The notes: generated from the letters alone by a model not told the origin. A DNA stretch of 20,466 nt from Mageeibacillus sp. UBA3708 (GCA_002371375.1 DFIB01000049.1:1-20466), one strand, 5' to 3'; positions 1-8,256 are shown, numbered from the stretch's first letter. Made by a program: numbers and translations.

Positions 1-277
1 GCTTGAAATGCTGATGGACCATTCCTATTCCGAGTCTTGCCGAATCCTCAGGTGATGATATGGTAACTCTCTTGCCGTCAACATACACCGAACCTCTGTC
101 AGGCGTATAGATACCTGCCAGCATGTTAACAAGCGTAGTCTTGCCTGAACCGTTCTCGCCGAGGAGCGCTAATATCTCCCCCTTTCTGAGCTGCAGGTTC
201 ACGTTCTGATTGGCTTTCTTTATGCCGAAAGTCTTTGTTATTCCCTTAAGTTCAATGGCAAAATTGCTGTCCGCCAT
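1..277 (-). CDS. ABC transporter ATP-binding protein, nucleoside/sugar (BMP-linked) type, N-terminal part only
   Basis: Partial gene running off the left edge; 92 complete codons are visible from ATG at 277. The reverse-strand translation has a Walker A motif GENGSGKTT at about residues 40-48 and a Q-loop region reading GMVHQHFK at about 85-92. That Q-loop wording is typical of ATPases that pair with BMP-family lipoproteins (YufO/NupB-like, two fused ATPase halves in full-length members). It follows the BMP lipoprotein gene by 24 bases on the same strand, so it is very likely its transport partner, energising uptake of a nucleoside or related solute at the inner face of the membrane. The ribosome binding site is modest (GGTGAAAGGT just upstream). 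Permease genes are expected to the left, outside the window. Confidence 0.93.
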   Translation of the reverse strand, partial: MADSNFAIELKGITKTFGIKKANQNVNLQLRKGEILALLGENGSGKTTLVNMLAGIYTPDRGSVYVDGKRVTISSPEDSARLGIGMVHQHFK

Positions 278-301
278 ACCTTTCACCGTAAACTGCTTCC
301 G

Positions 302-1501
302 TCAGTCTGCCACAACACCGTCGACATAGTAGTTCATCGAACCCTGTATCACGCCGTCATCAACGGAAGCACCGCCTGCTTCAACGATCACGGTTCCGTC
401 ATTGGTCTTCAATGCATCATCAGTCTTCTTGACGGCAACAGATCCTGCAGCTCCCGAGAATGTGAGCTTAACACCGGAGAATACATCCCACTCGCCGCTC
501 GTCATGAGTTCTCTTGCAAGAGCAATCGCTTCTGCCGCCTCGGGCTCGCAGTTAGCAGACAGAGGTGATATGTCGACCATGCCCTGAGACAGTCCGCCAT
601 AGTAATTGCCGACTGAAGGAACGAGCTGCTTTCCGCCCATTACTGTCTCGATGGCAAGTTTGTAGTAGACATTCCAGTTCCATACGGGTGCGGTAAGATG
701 AGCATTCGGAGCCTGTTCCGTCATATCCGAGTTATATCCGCATCCGAATACACCCTTCTCGTTAGCAACGATCTGAGGCTGTGCACTGTCGCAGTGCTGT
801 GCGATAACACAGCAGTTATACGAATCGATGAGAACTTCTGCAGCCTGCCTCTCCTTCTCCTGGTCTCCCCATGTGGAGATCTGGTTAACGTGAATGACTG
901 CATCGGGGTTAACTGACTTTACACCGAGCGCGAAAGCGTTGATACCCGAACATGTCTCCGCATACTCCGTGCCCCATGCCGATACATAACCGACATTGTT
1001 GTTACCGAGCTTCAGTGACTTGTATCCTGCTGCAATACCCGACAGGTATCTCGCCTGATAGATCCTTCCGAAATAATTGTTGAAGTTGGTATCATTCGAC
1101 TTATATCCCGTAGCATGCGAGAAAGCAATATCAGGATACTCTCCTGCTTTCTTCTCAAAAGCATCGATATATCCGAAAGATATACCGAAGATGACCTTGC
1201 ATCCCTGACCTGCGAGCTGGTCGATCGCATTCTCGACTGCCGTCTGGTCCTCAGGAACATTGTCAACGATCTTAAGCTGCTTGGAAGGATCCATTCCGAG
1301 ATCCTGCATAGCTTTCGTAATGCCCTTGTGATGTGCATAAGTATAACCGGCCGTATCGTTCTGGCTGTTAATGTATATTGCACCTACAATAAAATCGCCG
1401 TCCGATCCTCCGGATGAATCATTCCCGGAACACCCTGCAAACGTAAAGACCGATGCCAAAACCATGGCACATACCGTTAGAAGTGATAGTAACTTCCTCA
1501 T
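302..1501 (-). CDS. BMP-family (basic membrane protein / PnrA-like) substrate-binding lipoprotein
   Basis: Predicted 399-residue lipoprotein. The chosen start is ATG 1501 because GGGAGG lies 7 bases upstream; an open frame extends 9 codons further to 1528 without a better site. A lipoprotein signal is clear: hydrophobic stretch then lipobox FAGC with the acceptor cysteine at residue 24, followed by a Ser/Gly/Asp linker. The mature part has the BMP/Med fold signatures, including IAFSHATGY and FGRIYQARYLSGIAAG. Members bind nucleosides outside the cell and hand them to an ABC transporter. It sits 23 bases after xpt and 24 before the ABC ATPase, so a purine nucleoside or base substrate is the best inference. 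The ligand itself cannot be read from sequence. Confidence 0.93.
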   Translation of the reverse strand: MRKLLSLLTVCAMVLASVFTFAGCSGNDSSGGSDGDFIVGAIYINSQNDTAGYTYAHHKGITKAMQDLGMDPSKQLKIVDNVPEDQTAVENAIDQLAGQGCKVIFGISFGYIDAFEKKAGEYPDIAFSHATGYKSNDTNFNNYFGRIYQARYLSGIAAGYKSLKLGNNNVGYVSAWGTEYAETCSGINAFALGVKSVNPDAVIHVNQISTWGDQEKERQAAEVLIDSYNCCVIAQHCDSAQPQIVANEKGVFGCGYNSDMTEQAPNAHLTAPVWNWNVYYKLAIETVMGGKQLVPSVGNYYGGLSQGMVDISPLSANCEPEAAEAIALARELMTSGEWDVFSGVKLTFSGAAGSVAVKKTDDALKTNDGTVIVEAGGASVDDGVIQGSMNYYVDGVVAD

Positions 1502-1524
1502 ATCAACGCCTCCCAAAAATAAAA

Positions 1525-2103
1525 TCAATCCTGCTTGACGAAGGTCAATGAATCCTCTGTCATAGATTCAATGATCGCCAGTGATAATAGTTTTATCCCC
1601 ATGTCTCTGATCTTTTTGCCGCCGTTCTGGAACCCTTTCTCGATTGCCACAGCCGCTCCTGCACAATTGGCATCCGCTGTCTCTATTATCTCGAGAAGGC
1701 CCATGATCGCATTGCCCTTGGCAAGAAAGTCATCTACGATGAGAATATTATCTGATGAATTAATGAATTCACGGCTTACAACGACGTCATAAGTCGACTG
1801 GTGAGTATACGAGAATACCTTTGTGGAGATAAGAACGGGATCAAGATTGTTCGACTTATGCTTCTTGGCAAAGATCATCGGCACACCAAGCGCCTGAGCA
1901 GTCGCAAAAGCGAGAGCGATACCGCTCGTCTCTATCGTCAGGATCTTGGTAACACCTTCATCTTTGAACTTGGATGCAATCTCCCTGCCCATCTCTGTAA
2001 TGAGCCCGGTATCAATCTGCTGATTGAGAAAACTTCCAACTTTGAGTACTTCTCCGGGATAGACCTGACCTTCCTCAAGGATCCTCTCTTCAAGAATTCT
2101 CAT
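1525..2103 (-). CDS. xpt: Xanthine phosphoribosyltransferase
   Basis: 192 residues, the usual length for Xpt (Bacillus subtilis Xpt is about 194). It converts xanthine and PRPP to XMP in the cytoplasm, part of purine salvage. The PRPP-binding loop is visible as ILIVDDFLAKGNA at about residues 120-132, with the paired acidic residues at 124-125. The N-terminal MRILEERI and the ETSGIALA segment also match the family. The start ATG 2103 is preceded by a G-rich site (GGGGGTG). It is the first gene of the operon with the BMP lipoprotein and ABC ATPase, linking nucleobase or nucleoside uptake to salvage. No purine riboswitch precedes it; the leader is only about 25 bases long. Confidence 0.95.
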   Translation of the reverse strand: MRILEERILEEGQVYPGEVLKVGSFLNQQIDTGLITEMGREIASKFKDEGVTKILTIETSGIALAFATAQALGVPMIFAKKHKSNNLDPVLISTKVFSYTHQSTYDVVVSREFINSSDNILIVDDFLAKGNAIMGLLEIIETADANCAGAAVAIEKGFQNGGKKIRDMGIKLLSLAIIESMTEDSLTFVKQD

Positions 2104-2135
2104 ATAAGCACCCCCGTAATAGAAAATACCCTTTA

Positions 2136-2164
2136 ATAATAGATTTATTACAGATTTGTGTCAA
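2136..2164 (-). promoter_or_regulatory. SigmaA-type promoter of the xpt-BMP-ABC operon
   Basis: On the minus strand, a perfect -35 TTGACA (2159-2164), a 17-base spacer and -10 TATTAT (2136-2141). Transcription should begin near 2129, about 25 bases before the xpt start codon. Confidence 0.8.
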
Positions 2165-2188
2165 ATGATAATTACATTTTAGAACAAA

Positions 2189-3850
2189 CTATCTCATCGA
2201 GGACGAGAGGGCGCCGCCGTCTGTAAACTTCAGGGTCATATCATACTTATCCGTAGCAGAACCTGTAAACGCAACATCAAATGAGAATGATCCAAGGAGT
2301 ATCTGGTGATCATTCTTCACGATCTCAAACTTATCCGTATCGTATTCGACGCCCAGAGGCTTAAGGAAATCGAGCAATACCGGCATCGTATTATCTGTGC
2401 TGTAGTCATTATGCCGTGTCTCTTTGCCGCCAGAGAGTTCATAGACAGAAGCATCGTAGTTAGTACCGCTGCCGGATGATGTGTAATACGAGGTCATATA
2501 AAGCTTGCCGTCCTTATCGACAGCCATAGGCCAGGTCACCTCCTGCTCATACCTGAAAGCAGGTCCGCTCGATACCTGGCTGTAGATCTGGAGCATGGGA
2601 TCACCGCTGCCGGTGCACTTTATTATCTCGCATTTCTTATTGTCCATTTCCTGGTTCATGAGCGAACAGATCAATGAAGACCCCGAAGTAACTGCTTCAT
2701 AACCCAAAGCAGTATAGTCATCAGTCATGGTCACCACTCCGTCACGCGTGGTAAAGACTCTGATGCAGGTCCTGTATATGCTGTCGGAATTCGTATAGAT
2801 CAGATCGATGCCTTCTGCTGACTCTTTGCGCAGATATATGACGATCAGATCATCTGTTCCGTCGCCGTTATAGTCATCGACATCAGCGGACAGGATCCCT
2901 GAAGCGTCGATATAGTCTTCCGCAGGCGTATAGGATAACGTGTTGTTTGCAAGATCGGGAATAACATTGAATGTCTCCCTGTCCAGTCTGATCAGTCCGA
3001 GTTCCGGAATGAGGACTTCACGCATGTAATCCCTGTAGAGATCCTCAGGTTCCTGAACGGATACTGCTGTAGTATCATCAGTTGTCCTGTCCTCAGGCTT
3101 GCCGGTATATATCCCTATGGGCGCCGAGAACAACATATCACCCGAACCTGCAGGGACAACAATCGTACATACAAACCGGATAATCCCTTTGGAATCGACA
3201 AAAGGCTGAGCCTTCTCAACACACTTATCGCTGATATTAGACTCGTAACATGTCTTCAGCGTGTCAGCGTCATTCAACATCAGATCACTAACAACAGTCG
3301 GCCACCCTTCAGCGATGCTCTCCCGGACCAGATCATGGAATCCGGACTCGGTCATGTTGAGCATACTGAGCATTTCGTTCTTGGATAACTGATGCCCGGT
3401 CTCTACCGATACGTTATAGATCTTCCTGTCGAGTGAATAACACCCGAGATCTTCAGGACGGCTGAAACAATAACCGTAAACACACAAAGACACAAAGTCG
3501 TCAGCAATATAATAGTCGTAGTCAAGACCTGTTGAGTCGCCCCAGCTCTCATAGAACTCAAAATCGTTGGGATCATTCTTCGCATACAGCTCGGTCATGT
3601 ATTTATACTCTGAGTAGATGGCACTGTTGACAGGCATCGTGTCCGTGTCACTGATGATCACTTCGGGAATATGGCATTCTCTCCCGGGAAACTCCGGAAG
3701 ATCGACCTTACCGGAATATGCGTCCCTTACCTCAACAGTCTTCTTCGATACTTCGGTTACAGGTACAACGGCCGGCTCCTGACAACCTGTCAGCGAAGCC
3801 GCGAAGACACCTGCCAGCATAAAAGCTAATATCTTATCTGCTCTTCTCAT
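2189..3850 (-). CDS. Large unknown lipoprotein with an EF-hand-like calcium loop
   Basis: 553 residues. The signal peptide ends in lipobox SLTGC (acceptor Cys23), so the protein should be tethered outside the membrane. ATG 3850 is supported by GGAGGG 8 bases upstream. The first half (about 75-250) has spacing and wording reminiscent of DUF4163/DUF3298 (PdaC/RsiV-like) domains, such as a YSLDRKIYNVSVETG stretch followed by a 'ls..eml' segment; this is a weak fold guess. Residues 323-334 contain DYNGDGTDD, a DxNxDGxxD calcium loop of the kind found in EF-hand/FG-GAP-like extracellular proteins. The C-terminal half is beta-rich and unrecognised. It lies between rpsI and the xpt operon, same strand, with no terminator seen after it. 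Function unknown. Confidence 0.85.
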   Translation of the reverse strand: MRRADKILAFMLAGVFAASLTGCQEPAVVPVTEVSKKTVEVRDAYSGKVDLPEFPGRECHIPEVIISDTDTMPVNSAIYSEYKYMTELYAKNDPNDFEFYESWGDSTGLDYDYYIADDFVSLCVYGYCFSRPEDLGCYSLDRKIYNVSVETGHQLSKNEMLSMLNMTESGFHDLVRESIAEGWPTVVSDLMLNDADTLKTCYESNISDKCVEKAQPFVDSKGIIRFVCTIVVPAGSGDMLFSAPIGIYTGKPEDRTTDDTTAVSVQEPEDLYRDYMREVLIPELGLIRLDRETFNVIPDLANNTLSYTPAEDYIDASGILSADVDDYNGDGTDDLIVIYLRKESAEGIDLIYTNSDSIYRTCIRVFTTRDGVVTMTDDYTALGYEAVTSGSSLICSLMNQEMDNKKCEIIKCTGSGDPMLQIYSQVSSGPAFRYEQEVTWPMAVDKDGKLYMTSYYTSSGSGTNYDASVYELSGGKETRHNDYSTDNTMPVLLDFLKPLGVEYDTDKFEIVKNDHQILLGSFSFDVAFTGSATDKYDMTLKFTDGGALSSSMR

Positions 3851-3876
3851 AATATGTCCCTCCGATACGACATATA

Positions 3877-3903
3877 AGTATACATCAATATCGATTGCGG
3901 CAA
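3877..3903 (-). promoter_or_regulatory. Possible weak promoter of the 2189-3850 lipoprotein gene
   Basis: Minus-strand -10 TATACT (3877-3882) with a poor -35 TTGCCG (3898-3903) only 15 bases away. The position is sensible, about 27 bases upstream of the start codon, but the match is weak. Confidence 0.3.
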
Positions 3904-3994
3904 AAGAACAGGCATCTTGAAAACGGGACTAGGACGTCAACAGATCTGCTGTTTTCTTTGCAATCTGCCATCCGAAGCAAAGCCCGTCATACCC

Positions 3995-4021
3995 AAAAAA
4001 GGACTGCCCGAAGGCAGTCCT
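3995..4021 (-). terminator. Rho-independent terminator of rplM-rpsI
   Basis: On the minus strand, AGGACTGCC-TTCG-GGCAGTCCT forms a 9-bp perfect stem with a UUCG tetraloop, running straight into a T tract. It begins about 33 bases after the rpsI stop codon. Confidence 0.93.
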
Positions 4022-4053
4022 CTATAAATCTCAAATAACCGTTCAACAAACGA

Positions 4054-4461
4054 TCAACGCTTACTGAACTGTGAAGCCTTACGAGCCTTCTTGAGACCGG
4101 GCTTCTTACGCTCCTTCATACGTGCATCTCTTGTGAGGAAACCTGCAGCCTTAAGTGTAGACTTGTATGCCTCTTCATCTGCAACAACGAGGGCTCTGGC
4201 GATACCGTGACGGATAGCGCCTGCCTGGCCGGAGATTCCGCCGCCCTGAGCGCTGGCGATGACATCAAACTTAGCAGCTGTCTCTGTTGCCTCGAGGGGC
4301 TGACGAACGATAAGCTTCAATGTATCAAGGCCGAAATACTCGTCGATATCCTTATCATTGATTGTGATCTTACCTGTGCCGGGAACAAGACGTACGCGTG
4401 CTACTGCATCCTTACGACGGCCTGTTCCATAGTAGTAAACCTTTGTGGATTTCTTAGCCAT
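4054..4461 (-). CDS. rpsI: 30S ribosomal protein S9
   Basis: 135 residues, normal for bacterial S9 (uS9), a 30S head protein whose C-terminal tail reaches the P-site tRNA. Family signatures are present: [16 protein letters not shown] near the N-terminus, [19 protein letters not shown] in the middle, and a C-terminal tail ending in QFSKR. The start ATG 4461 has GGAGG upstream. It follows rplM by 15 bases, the conserved L13-S9 gene pair, and is closed by the strong terminator at 3995-4021. Confidence 0.99.
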   Translation of the reverse strand: MAKKSTKVYYYGTGRRKDAVARVRLVPGTGKITINDKDIDEYFGLDTLKLIVRQPLEATETAAKFDVIASAQGGGISGQAGAIRHGIARALVVADEEAYKSTLKAAGFLTRDARMKERKKPGLKKARKASQFSKR

Positions 4462-4476
4462 TTATCTTGTCCTCCA

Positions 4477-4911
4477 TTAACCTTCGAATGTGTAAGCTTC
4501 AGGCTTCTGAGCTGTCTGCTCATGCTCTGCACCTGCGTATACGTGAAGCTTCTTGAACATCTGGCGGCCGAGGGAATTCTTGGGAAGCATTCCCTTAACT
4601 GCGAGTTCCAGAGCCTTCTCAGGGTTCTTAGCCATGAGGTTCCTGTAAGAAGTCTCCTTGAGTCCTCCCGGGAATCCTGTGTGATAGCGGTAGAACTTCT
4701 GATCGAGCTTCTTACCTGTTAATACCATCTTGGATGCGTTAATGACCACTACATAGTCGCCTGTGTCGATGAAAGGTGTGTATGTGGGCTTGTGCTTGCC
4801 GCGGAGAAGTCTTGCGACCTCTGTTGCAAGGCGACCCAGTGTCTTGCCTTCTGCATCGATCAAAAGCCATTTTCTGTCAACCGTAGCAGCTGTTGCAACG
4901 TATGTCTTCAT
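4477..4911 (-). CDS. rplM: 50S ribosomal protein L13
   Basis: 144 residues, the standard bacterial L13 (uL13) length. Early-assembling 50S protein. Visible signatures include [18 protein letters not shown], the DYVVVINA segment, [12 protein letters not shown] and the C-terminal [15 protein letters not shown] region (here [12 protein letters not shown]). ATG 4911 is preceded by AAGGAGA. First gene of the rplM-rpsI operon, with a strong promoter and a leader hairpin directly upstream, which suggests leader-based control as proposed for this operon in other Firmicutes. Confidence 0.99.
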   Translation of the reverse strand: MKTYVATAATVDRKWLLIDAEGKTLGRLATEVARLLRGKHKPTYTPFIDTGDYVVVINASKMVLTGKKLDQKFYRYHTGFPGGLKETSYRNLMAKNPEKALELAVKGMLPKNSLGRQMFKKLHVYAGAEHEQTAQKPEAYTFEG

Positions 4912-4947
4912 ATGTCCTGATCTCCTTATAAATAGTAAACAAAAATA

Positions 4948-4969
4948 CGGGCACCCTCATGGGCGCCCG
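4948..4969 (-). promoter_or_regulatory. rplM leader hairpin (candidate L13 leader / terminator-like stem)
   Basis: Minus-strand CGGGCGCCC-ATGA-GGGTGCCCG gives a 9-bp stem with one G-U pair and a 4-base loop, followed by TATTTTTG. It starts at the predicted transcription start of the rplM promoter. An L13 leader family is known for Firmicutes, but whether this hairpin belongs to it, or serves as a terminator for the gene upstream (5069-6454), cannot be settled by eye. Confidence 0.6.
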
Positions 4970-4972
4970 ATT

Positions 4973-5001
4973 ATAATACTAGGTCATTCCGGCAATGTCA
5001 A
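4973..5001 (-). promoter_or_regulatory. SigmaA-type promoter of rplM-rpsI
   Basis: Minus-strand TTGACA (4996-5001), 17-base spacer, TATTAT (4973-4978). Near-consensus, as expected for a ribosomal protein operon. Confidence 0.85.
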
Positions 5002-5068
5002 GACTTTGCAGTAAAAAATCTTAACAATTCTTCAAATATCTCCGTTATTCGCCTGATTTCTCATATAT

Positions 5069-6454
5069 TTATGTCTTGTAAGGGAAATCTTTGTCCACAA
5101 CACAAGTCGCAGGATGTACCCAGCGCTGCACCGACTGCGTGGCGCGTTCGGGATAGATATCCTTATTAAACACATGTCCGCCGCCTACATAGAGTATCTC
5201 CTGATCGGTCATCATGAACCAGAAATCCTTTGCAACACCCCACGGATATGCATCGCAGTGATACCATCCGCCGTTAAGATAGCACAGGCACCAGTAGTGC
5301 GTCTTGCCGTTGTATGCACTCTTCGGGTATCTGGTAACACAGATATTCTGGATCCCCGCCCTGTCAAGGAGCGCCTTGCAGCATGCCCATGACCCGTAGC
5401 AGGATGCTCTTCTCGTCTTGAATGCCTTGATAGCGGCATTTGCCCATGAACTGTAGTCGGACGTTCCTCTTGAAGGTCCGATATGTTTGCGAACCCAATA
5501 GAATATGATCATTGCCTTCTGCACATCGTTCATGTTGCCGTCAACAATGCCGGAAAGTATCTTGTCAGCCATCGCATACGCCTGCTCGATCGACGTCTCA
5601 TCATCAAGAGTCGTAGCACCTGCCGTCTTTATCGACACTATGCTGACATTGACCGTAACCGAGCTTGAATTGCCGCACTCATCCGTAGCCGTATATACAA
5701 CAGGATACTGGCCCAACTGAGACATGTTAACGGCAGACGTGTCAACCTGAAGAATGGGATTGGGATCGAAGTCATCAGTTACGGTTATGCCGTCACGGTA
5801 GGTGATCTCGCTTCCGTATGTCAGGTTGAAATCATGCGCACCGCTGATAACCGGCGGAGTATGATCATCCTTTATATATACAGGAATCTGAACAACGCTT
5901 GAATTATCGTAGCCGTCAGTCAGCTTCACACCGAAGATATGGCGTCCTCCCTGCTTAAAATCAAATGAAGGATCTTCTAATTCGATCTTGCACCCGGACA
6001 GATCGAAAACATCCTTGACGCAGGCAACGGGATCGGGAACCTCACCCGCATATATCTCCTGCGGCACGGGATTAGCCGTGGGAGGCGTCAGATCCACGAT
6101 GTTCAGCACAGACTCATACTGCCTGTTACCAATCCTCAGCTGAATTGGATAAGACCCCACCTTGGAAGTATCGATGGATGACAGATCAGTTATCATCTCT
6201 GCATCCGCCGGAACCTCCGTAAAGAAAGAAGAAATGTCGACCTTGTGCGAATATTCCATTGTAACTTCGTGGAACACGCGCCTGTCTAACGTTGCTATCT
6301 CCTTATTGTAGACATAGACGCATACGATCGCGCCTATCCCCAGCCCGAGCAGAAGAGGGATCACAAATAACGATGCGACCTTCTGTGCTATAATAAGTTT
6401 CCTCTTGATCTTATATGCCGTAAGTCCGGCTGATTTGTGTTCGTAAGTACTCAT
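5069..6454 (-). CDS. Membrane-anchored Ig-like/transglutaminase-like protein, copy 1
   Basis: 461 residues. A short Lys/Arg-containing N-terminus and one hydrophobic segment at about 27-49 predict a type II anchor with the rest outside. Residues about 60-195 look like two degenerate Ig-like modules; 199-272 is a clear DUF5011/HYR-type Ig domain (GxYPVVYTATDECGNSSSVTV). The C-terminal transglutaminase-like domain has the triad Cys352 (SCYGSW), His386 (THYWC) and Asp401 (WYHCDA). Such domains cleave or form isopeptide/peptide bonds; the substrate is unknown and may be a wall protein or peptide. The domain is rich in extra cysteines. ATG 6454 lacks a well-spaced ribosome binding site; GGAGAG is about 16 bases away and suits a CTG three codons upstream better. 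Paralogue of 6589-8256 and 10229-11671. Confidence 0.88.
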   Translation of the reverse strand: MSTYEHKSAGLTAYKIKRKLIIAQKVASLFVIPLLLGLGIGAIVCVYVYNKEIATLDRRVFHEVTMEYSHKVDISSFFTEVPADAEMITDLSSIDTSKVGSYPIQLRIGNRQYESVLNIVDLTPPTANPVPQEIYAGEVPDPVACVKDVFDLSGCKIELEDPSFDFKQGGRHIFGVKLTDGYDNSSVVQIPVYIKDDHTPPVISGAHDFNLTYGSEITYRDGITVTDDFDPNPILQVDTSAVNMSQLGQYPVVYTATDECGNSSSVTVNVSIVSIKTAGATTLDDETSIEQAYAMADKILSGIVDGNMNDVQKAMIIFYWVRKHIGPSRGTSDYSSWANAAIKAFKTRRASCYGSWACCKALLDRAGIQNICVTRYPKSAYNGKTHYWCLCYLNGGWYHCDAYPWGVAKDFWFMMTDQEILYVGGGHVFNKDIYPERATQSVQRWVHPATCVVDKDFPYKT

Positions 6455-6482
6455 CTGTATCAGTTATTCTCTCCAACAGGAA

Positions 6483-6511
6483 ATTTTACCACAAAGCACC
6501 CTTATTCTCAA
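6483..6511 (-). promoter_or_regulatory. Promoter of transglutaminase gene 1
   Basis: Minus-strand TTGAGA (6506-6511), 17-base spacer ending in TGG, and -10 TAAAAT (6483-6488), giving an extended -10 (TGnTAAAAT) as well as a fair -35. Confidence 0.7.
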
Positions 6512-6534
6512 TGAATGCGGGTTATTTAACAGTC

Positions 6535-6566
6535 AAAGGCGCCCCGCTTCGATCCGGGACGCCCTT
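6535..6566 (-). terminator. Probable terminator of transglutaminase gene 2
   Basis: Minus-strand 12-bp stem AAGGGCGTCCCG / CGGGGCGCCTTT with an 8-base loop, starting 23 bases after the stop codon at 6589. Two pairs are G-U in the minus-strand RNA only, which fits that direction. The U tract is short (TTTGACTGTT). Confidence 0.7.
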
Positions 6567-6588
6567 ATGAACGTTTATTGTGCCTGTA

Positions 6589-8256
6589 TCACTCACCGCC
6601 GCCGGATTCACCCTCTGTTGACGGCTCCGTCGTATTGTCAGCCGGTGTTTCCGTCTTCTGCGCCGGAGTCGTTGCGGCCGCAGTAGTGTCTGCAGCTGTG
6701 GTCTGGGCCGCAGGAGTCGTTGCGGGTGCCGTTGACGTGGGCTTTGCCGTAGGCGTAGAGGTAGAAGGAGACGTTGTCGGACCTGCCGTAGGCTGAGGTG
6801 TCTCCGGAGACTCTGTAGGTACCGGTGTCGGCGTAGGTGTTACGAGAACAAGACCCGGCTTGATCGTTCCTGCGCTGTAGTTAATATACTTCTGCACTGA
6901 TACTGTCGAACGTGCAGGAAGATTCGAGCTGATGAAGTGATGCTGACCCGGAGCCCTCTTGATCTCGGCATCGGTCATCATATAGCTGAAATAGCCCTGT
7001 GTAGCATCGCAGTGATACCATCCGCCGTTGAGATAGCACAGACACCATACGTGGACTCTTGAAGATCCGGATCTCCATACCTTACGGTTAGGAATTCCTG
7101 CCACGTCACAGAGCGCCTTGCAAGCCGCCCACTGTCCGTAGCATGATGATCTTCTGTTACCGAATGCCTGGCATGCAGCTGCCGCCCAGGAAGTGTGGTC
7201 AACACCGCTCTTGTTGAATGAAATATTGCGGTTGACCCAGCGGAAGAGCTTAAGTCCCTTGAGAACATCGCTCATTGAGCTTTTACATACGGAATTATAG
7301 ACTTTCCTTGCTGCAGCATAAGCATCTGCCGATGTGGATCCGCTGTAATCCTTGTTGCTTCCGCCACTTCTGCCGCTGTTTCCTCCGGAAGCACGTGGTG
7401 TAGGTGTGGGTACGGAACCGTCATTCTCGATAACTGTTACATTAACAGTCACAACAGCCTCGTTGCCGGCCTTGTCAGCTGCAATGATCAGCAAAGGATA
7501 TACACCCGGCGTCATGTAATCGATATCCGAATCATCTGCGATAAGTGTCGGATTGGGGTCCATATCATCCGTTGCGGTTACTCCTGACAGAAGATCAGGC
7601 TCCATTCCGGCCATGAACTCAAAATCATGAGCACCGAGGATTATAGGGGCATTGGCATCCGAAGAGCACTCGAATGGAACCTGAACAACGCTCTTATTGC
7701 CGTAAAAATCAGTAAGAACGATATCAACCAGGACAGTTCCTCCCGCACTTATATCTGTTCCGTCGGCATATGTGACCGTAACTTCCGACTTATCCTGAAT
7801 ATTAGTTACACACAGGTTAGGATCGGGAAGCTCCAGTGAATAGACAGTCTGCGGTACGGGATCTGCCGTAGGCGGAACATCATCTATTACGTTAAGAACA
7901 GAAGAGACCTTGTGACTTCCATTGGCGACGGTCAGCTTATATGAGGCAATCTGGGACATATCTATAACAGATACGTCGGATACGAATTTGAGATCAGATG
8001 CCGATGTGCCGTCCTCCGCAAAGAGTTCGACTGACAGCGGCGTATCATATGTTACCGTGACTTCCGTCTTGATCCCGTGTGAGGAACCCGAATTACTGAA
8101 GATAGCACAGCTTGCCACAGTAACGACAACAGCGGCCATAACGACCGGCAGTACCACCTGAAGTATCGGATTAGTCACGCCTATCTTCCTGAGGAACTTC
8201 ATAAACCCGCCCTCAGACTTCTTATCACCGTAAACGTTAATATCTTCTTTGCTCAT
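6589..8256 (-). CDS. Membrane-anchored Ig-like/transglutaminase-like protein, copy 2, with Pro/Thr-rich tail
   Basis: 555 residues. Transmembrane segment at about 31-53 (ILQVVLPVVMAAVVVTVASC), extracellular remainder. Two degenerate Ig-like modules (about 65-200), then a DUF5011/HYR-like one (203-276, PGVYPLLIIAADKAGNEAVV), then a Gly/Ser linker (290-306). The transglutaminase-like domain has Cys372 (SCYGQW), His402 (VHVWC) and Asp417 (WYHCDA). After residue 470 comes an 80-residue Pro/Thr/Ser/Ala tail with no LPXTG motif or hydrophobic end; it resembles a wall-spanning or glycosylated linker, but here it is the free end. Same family as copies 1 and 3. It has its own promoter and terminator, so it is probably a single-gene transcript. 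Confidence 0.88.
   Translation of the reverse strand: MSKEDINVYGDKKSEGGFMKFLRKIGVTNPILQVVLPVVMAAVVVTVASCAIFSNSGSSHGIKTEVTVTYDTPLSVELFAEDGTSASDLKFVSDVSVIDMSQIASYKLTVANGSHKVSSVLNVIDDVPPTADPVPQTVYSLELPDPNLCVTNIQDKSEVTVTYADGTDISAGGTVLVDIVLTDFYGNKSVVQVPFECSSDANAPIILGAHDFEFMAGMEPDLLSGVTATDDMDPNPTLIADDSDIDYMTPGVYPLLIIAADKAGNEAVVTVNVTVIENDGSVPTPTPRASGGNSGRSGGSNKDYSGSTSADAYAAARKVYNSVCKSSMSDVLKGLKLFRWVNRNISFNKSGVDHTSWAAAACQAFGNRRSSCYGQWAACKALCDVAGIPNRKVWRSGSSRVHVWCLCYLNGGWYHCDATQGYFSYMMTDAEIKRAPGQHHFISSNLPARSTVSVQKYINYSAGTIKPGLVLVTPTPTPVPTESPETPQPTAGPTTSPSTSTPTAKPTSTAPATTPAAQTTAADTTAAATTPAQKTETPADNTTEPSTEGESGGGE

Noticed and set aside
2104..2188. Purine riboswitch upstream of xpt
   Set aside because: The space between promoter and start codon is too short, and the conserved aptamer core is not visible.
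3950..3970. Hairpin AACAG/CTGTT followed by a T-rich stretch
   Set aside because: Only 5 bp, on the plus strand, with no plus-strand gene to terminate.
6589..6850. LPXTG-type sortase signal after the Pro/Thr-rich tail
   Set aside because: No LPXTG-like motif, hydrophobic segment or basic end is present; the protein is anchored by its N-terminal helix.
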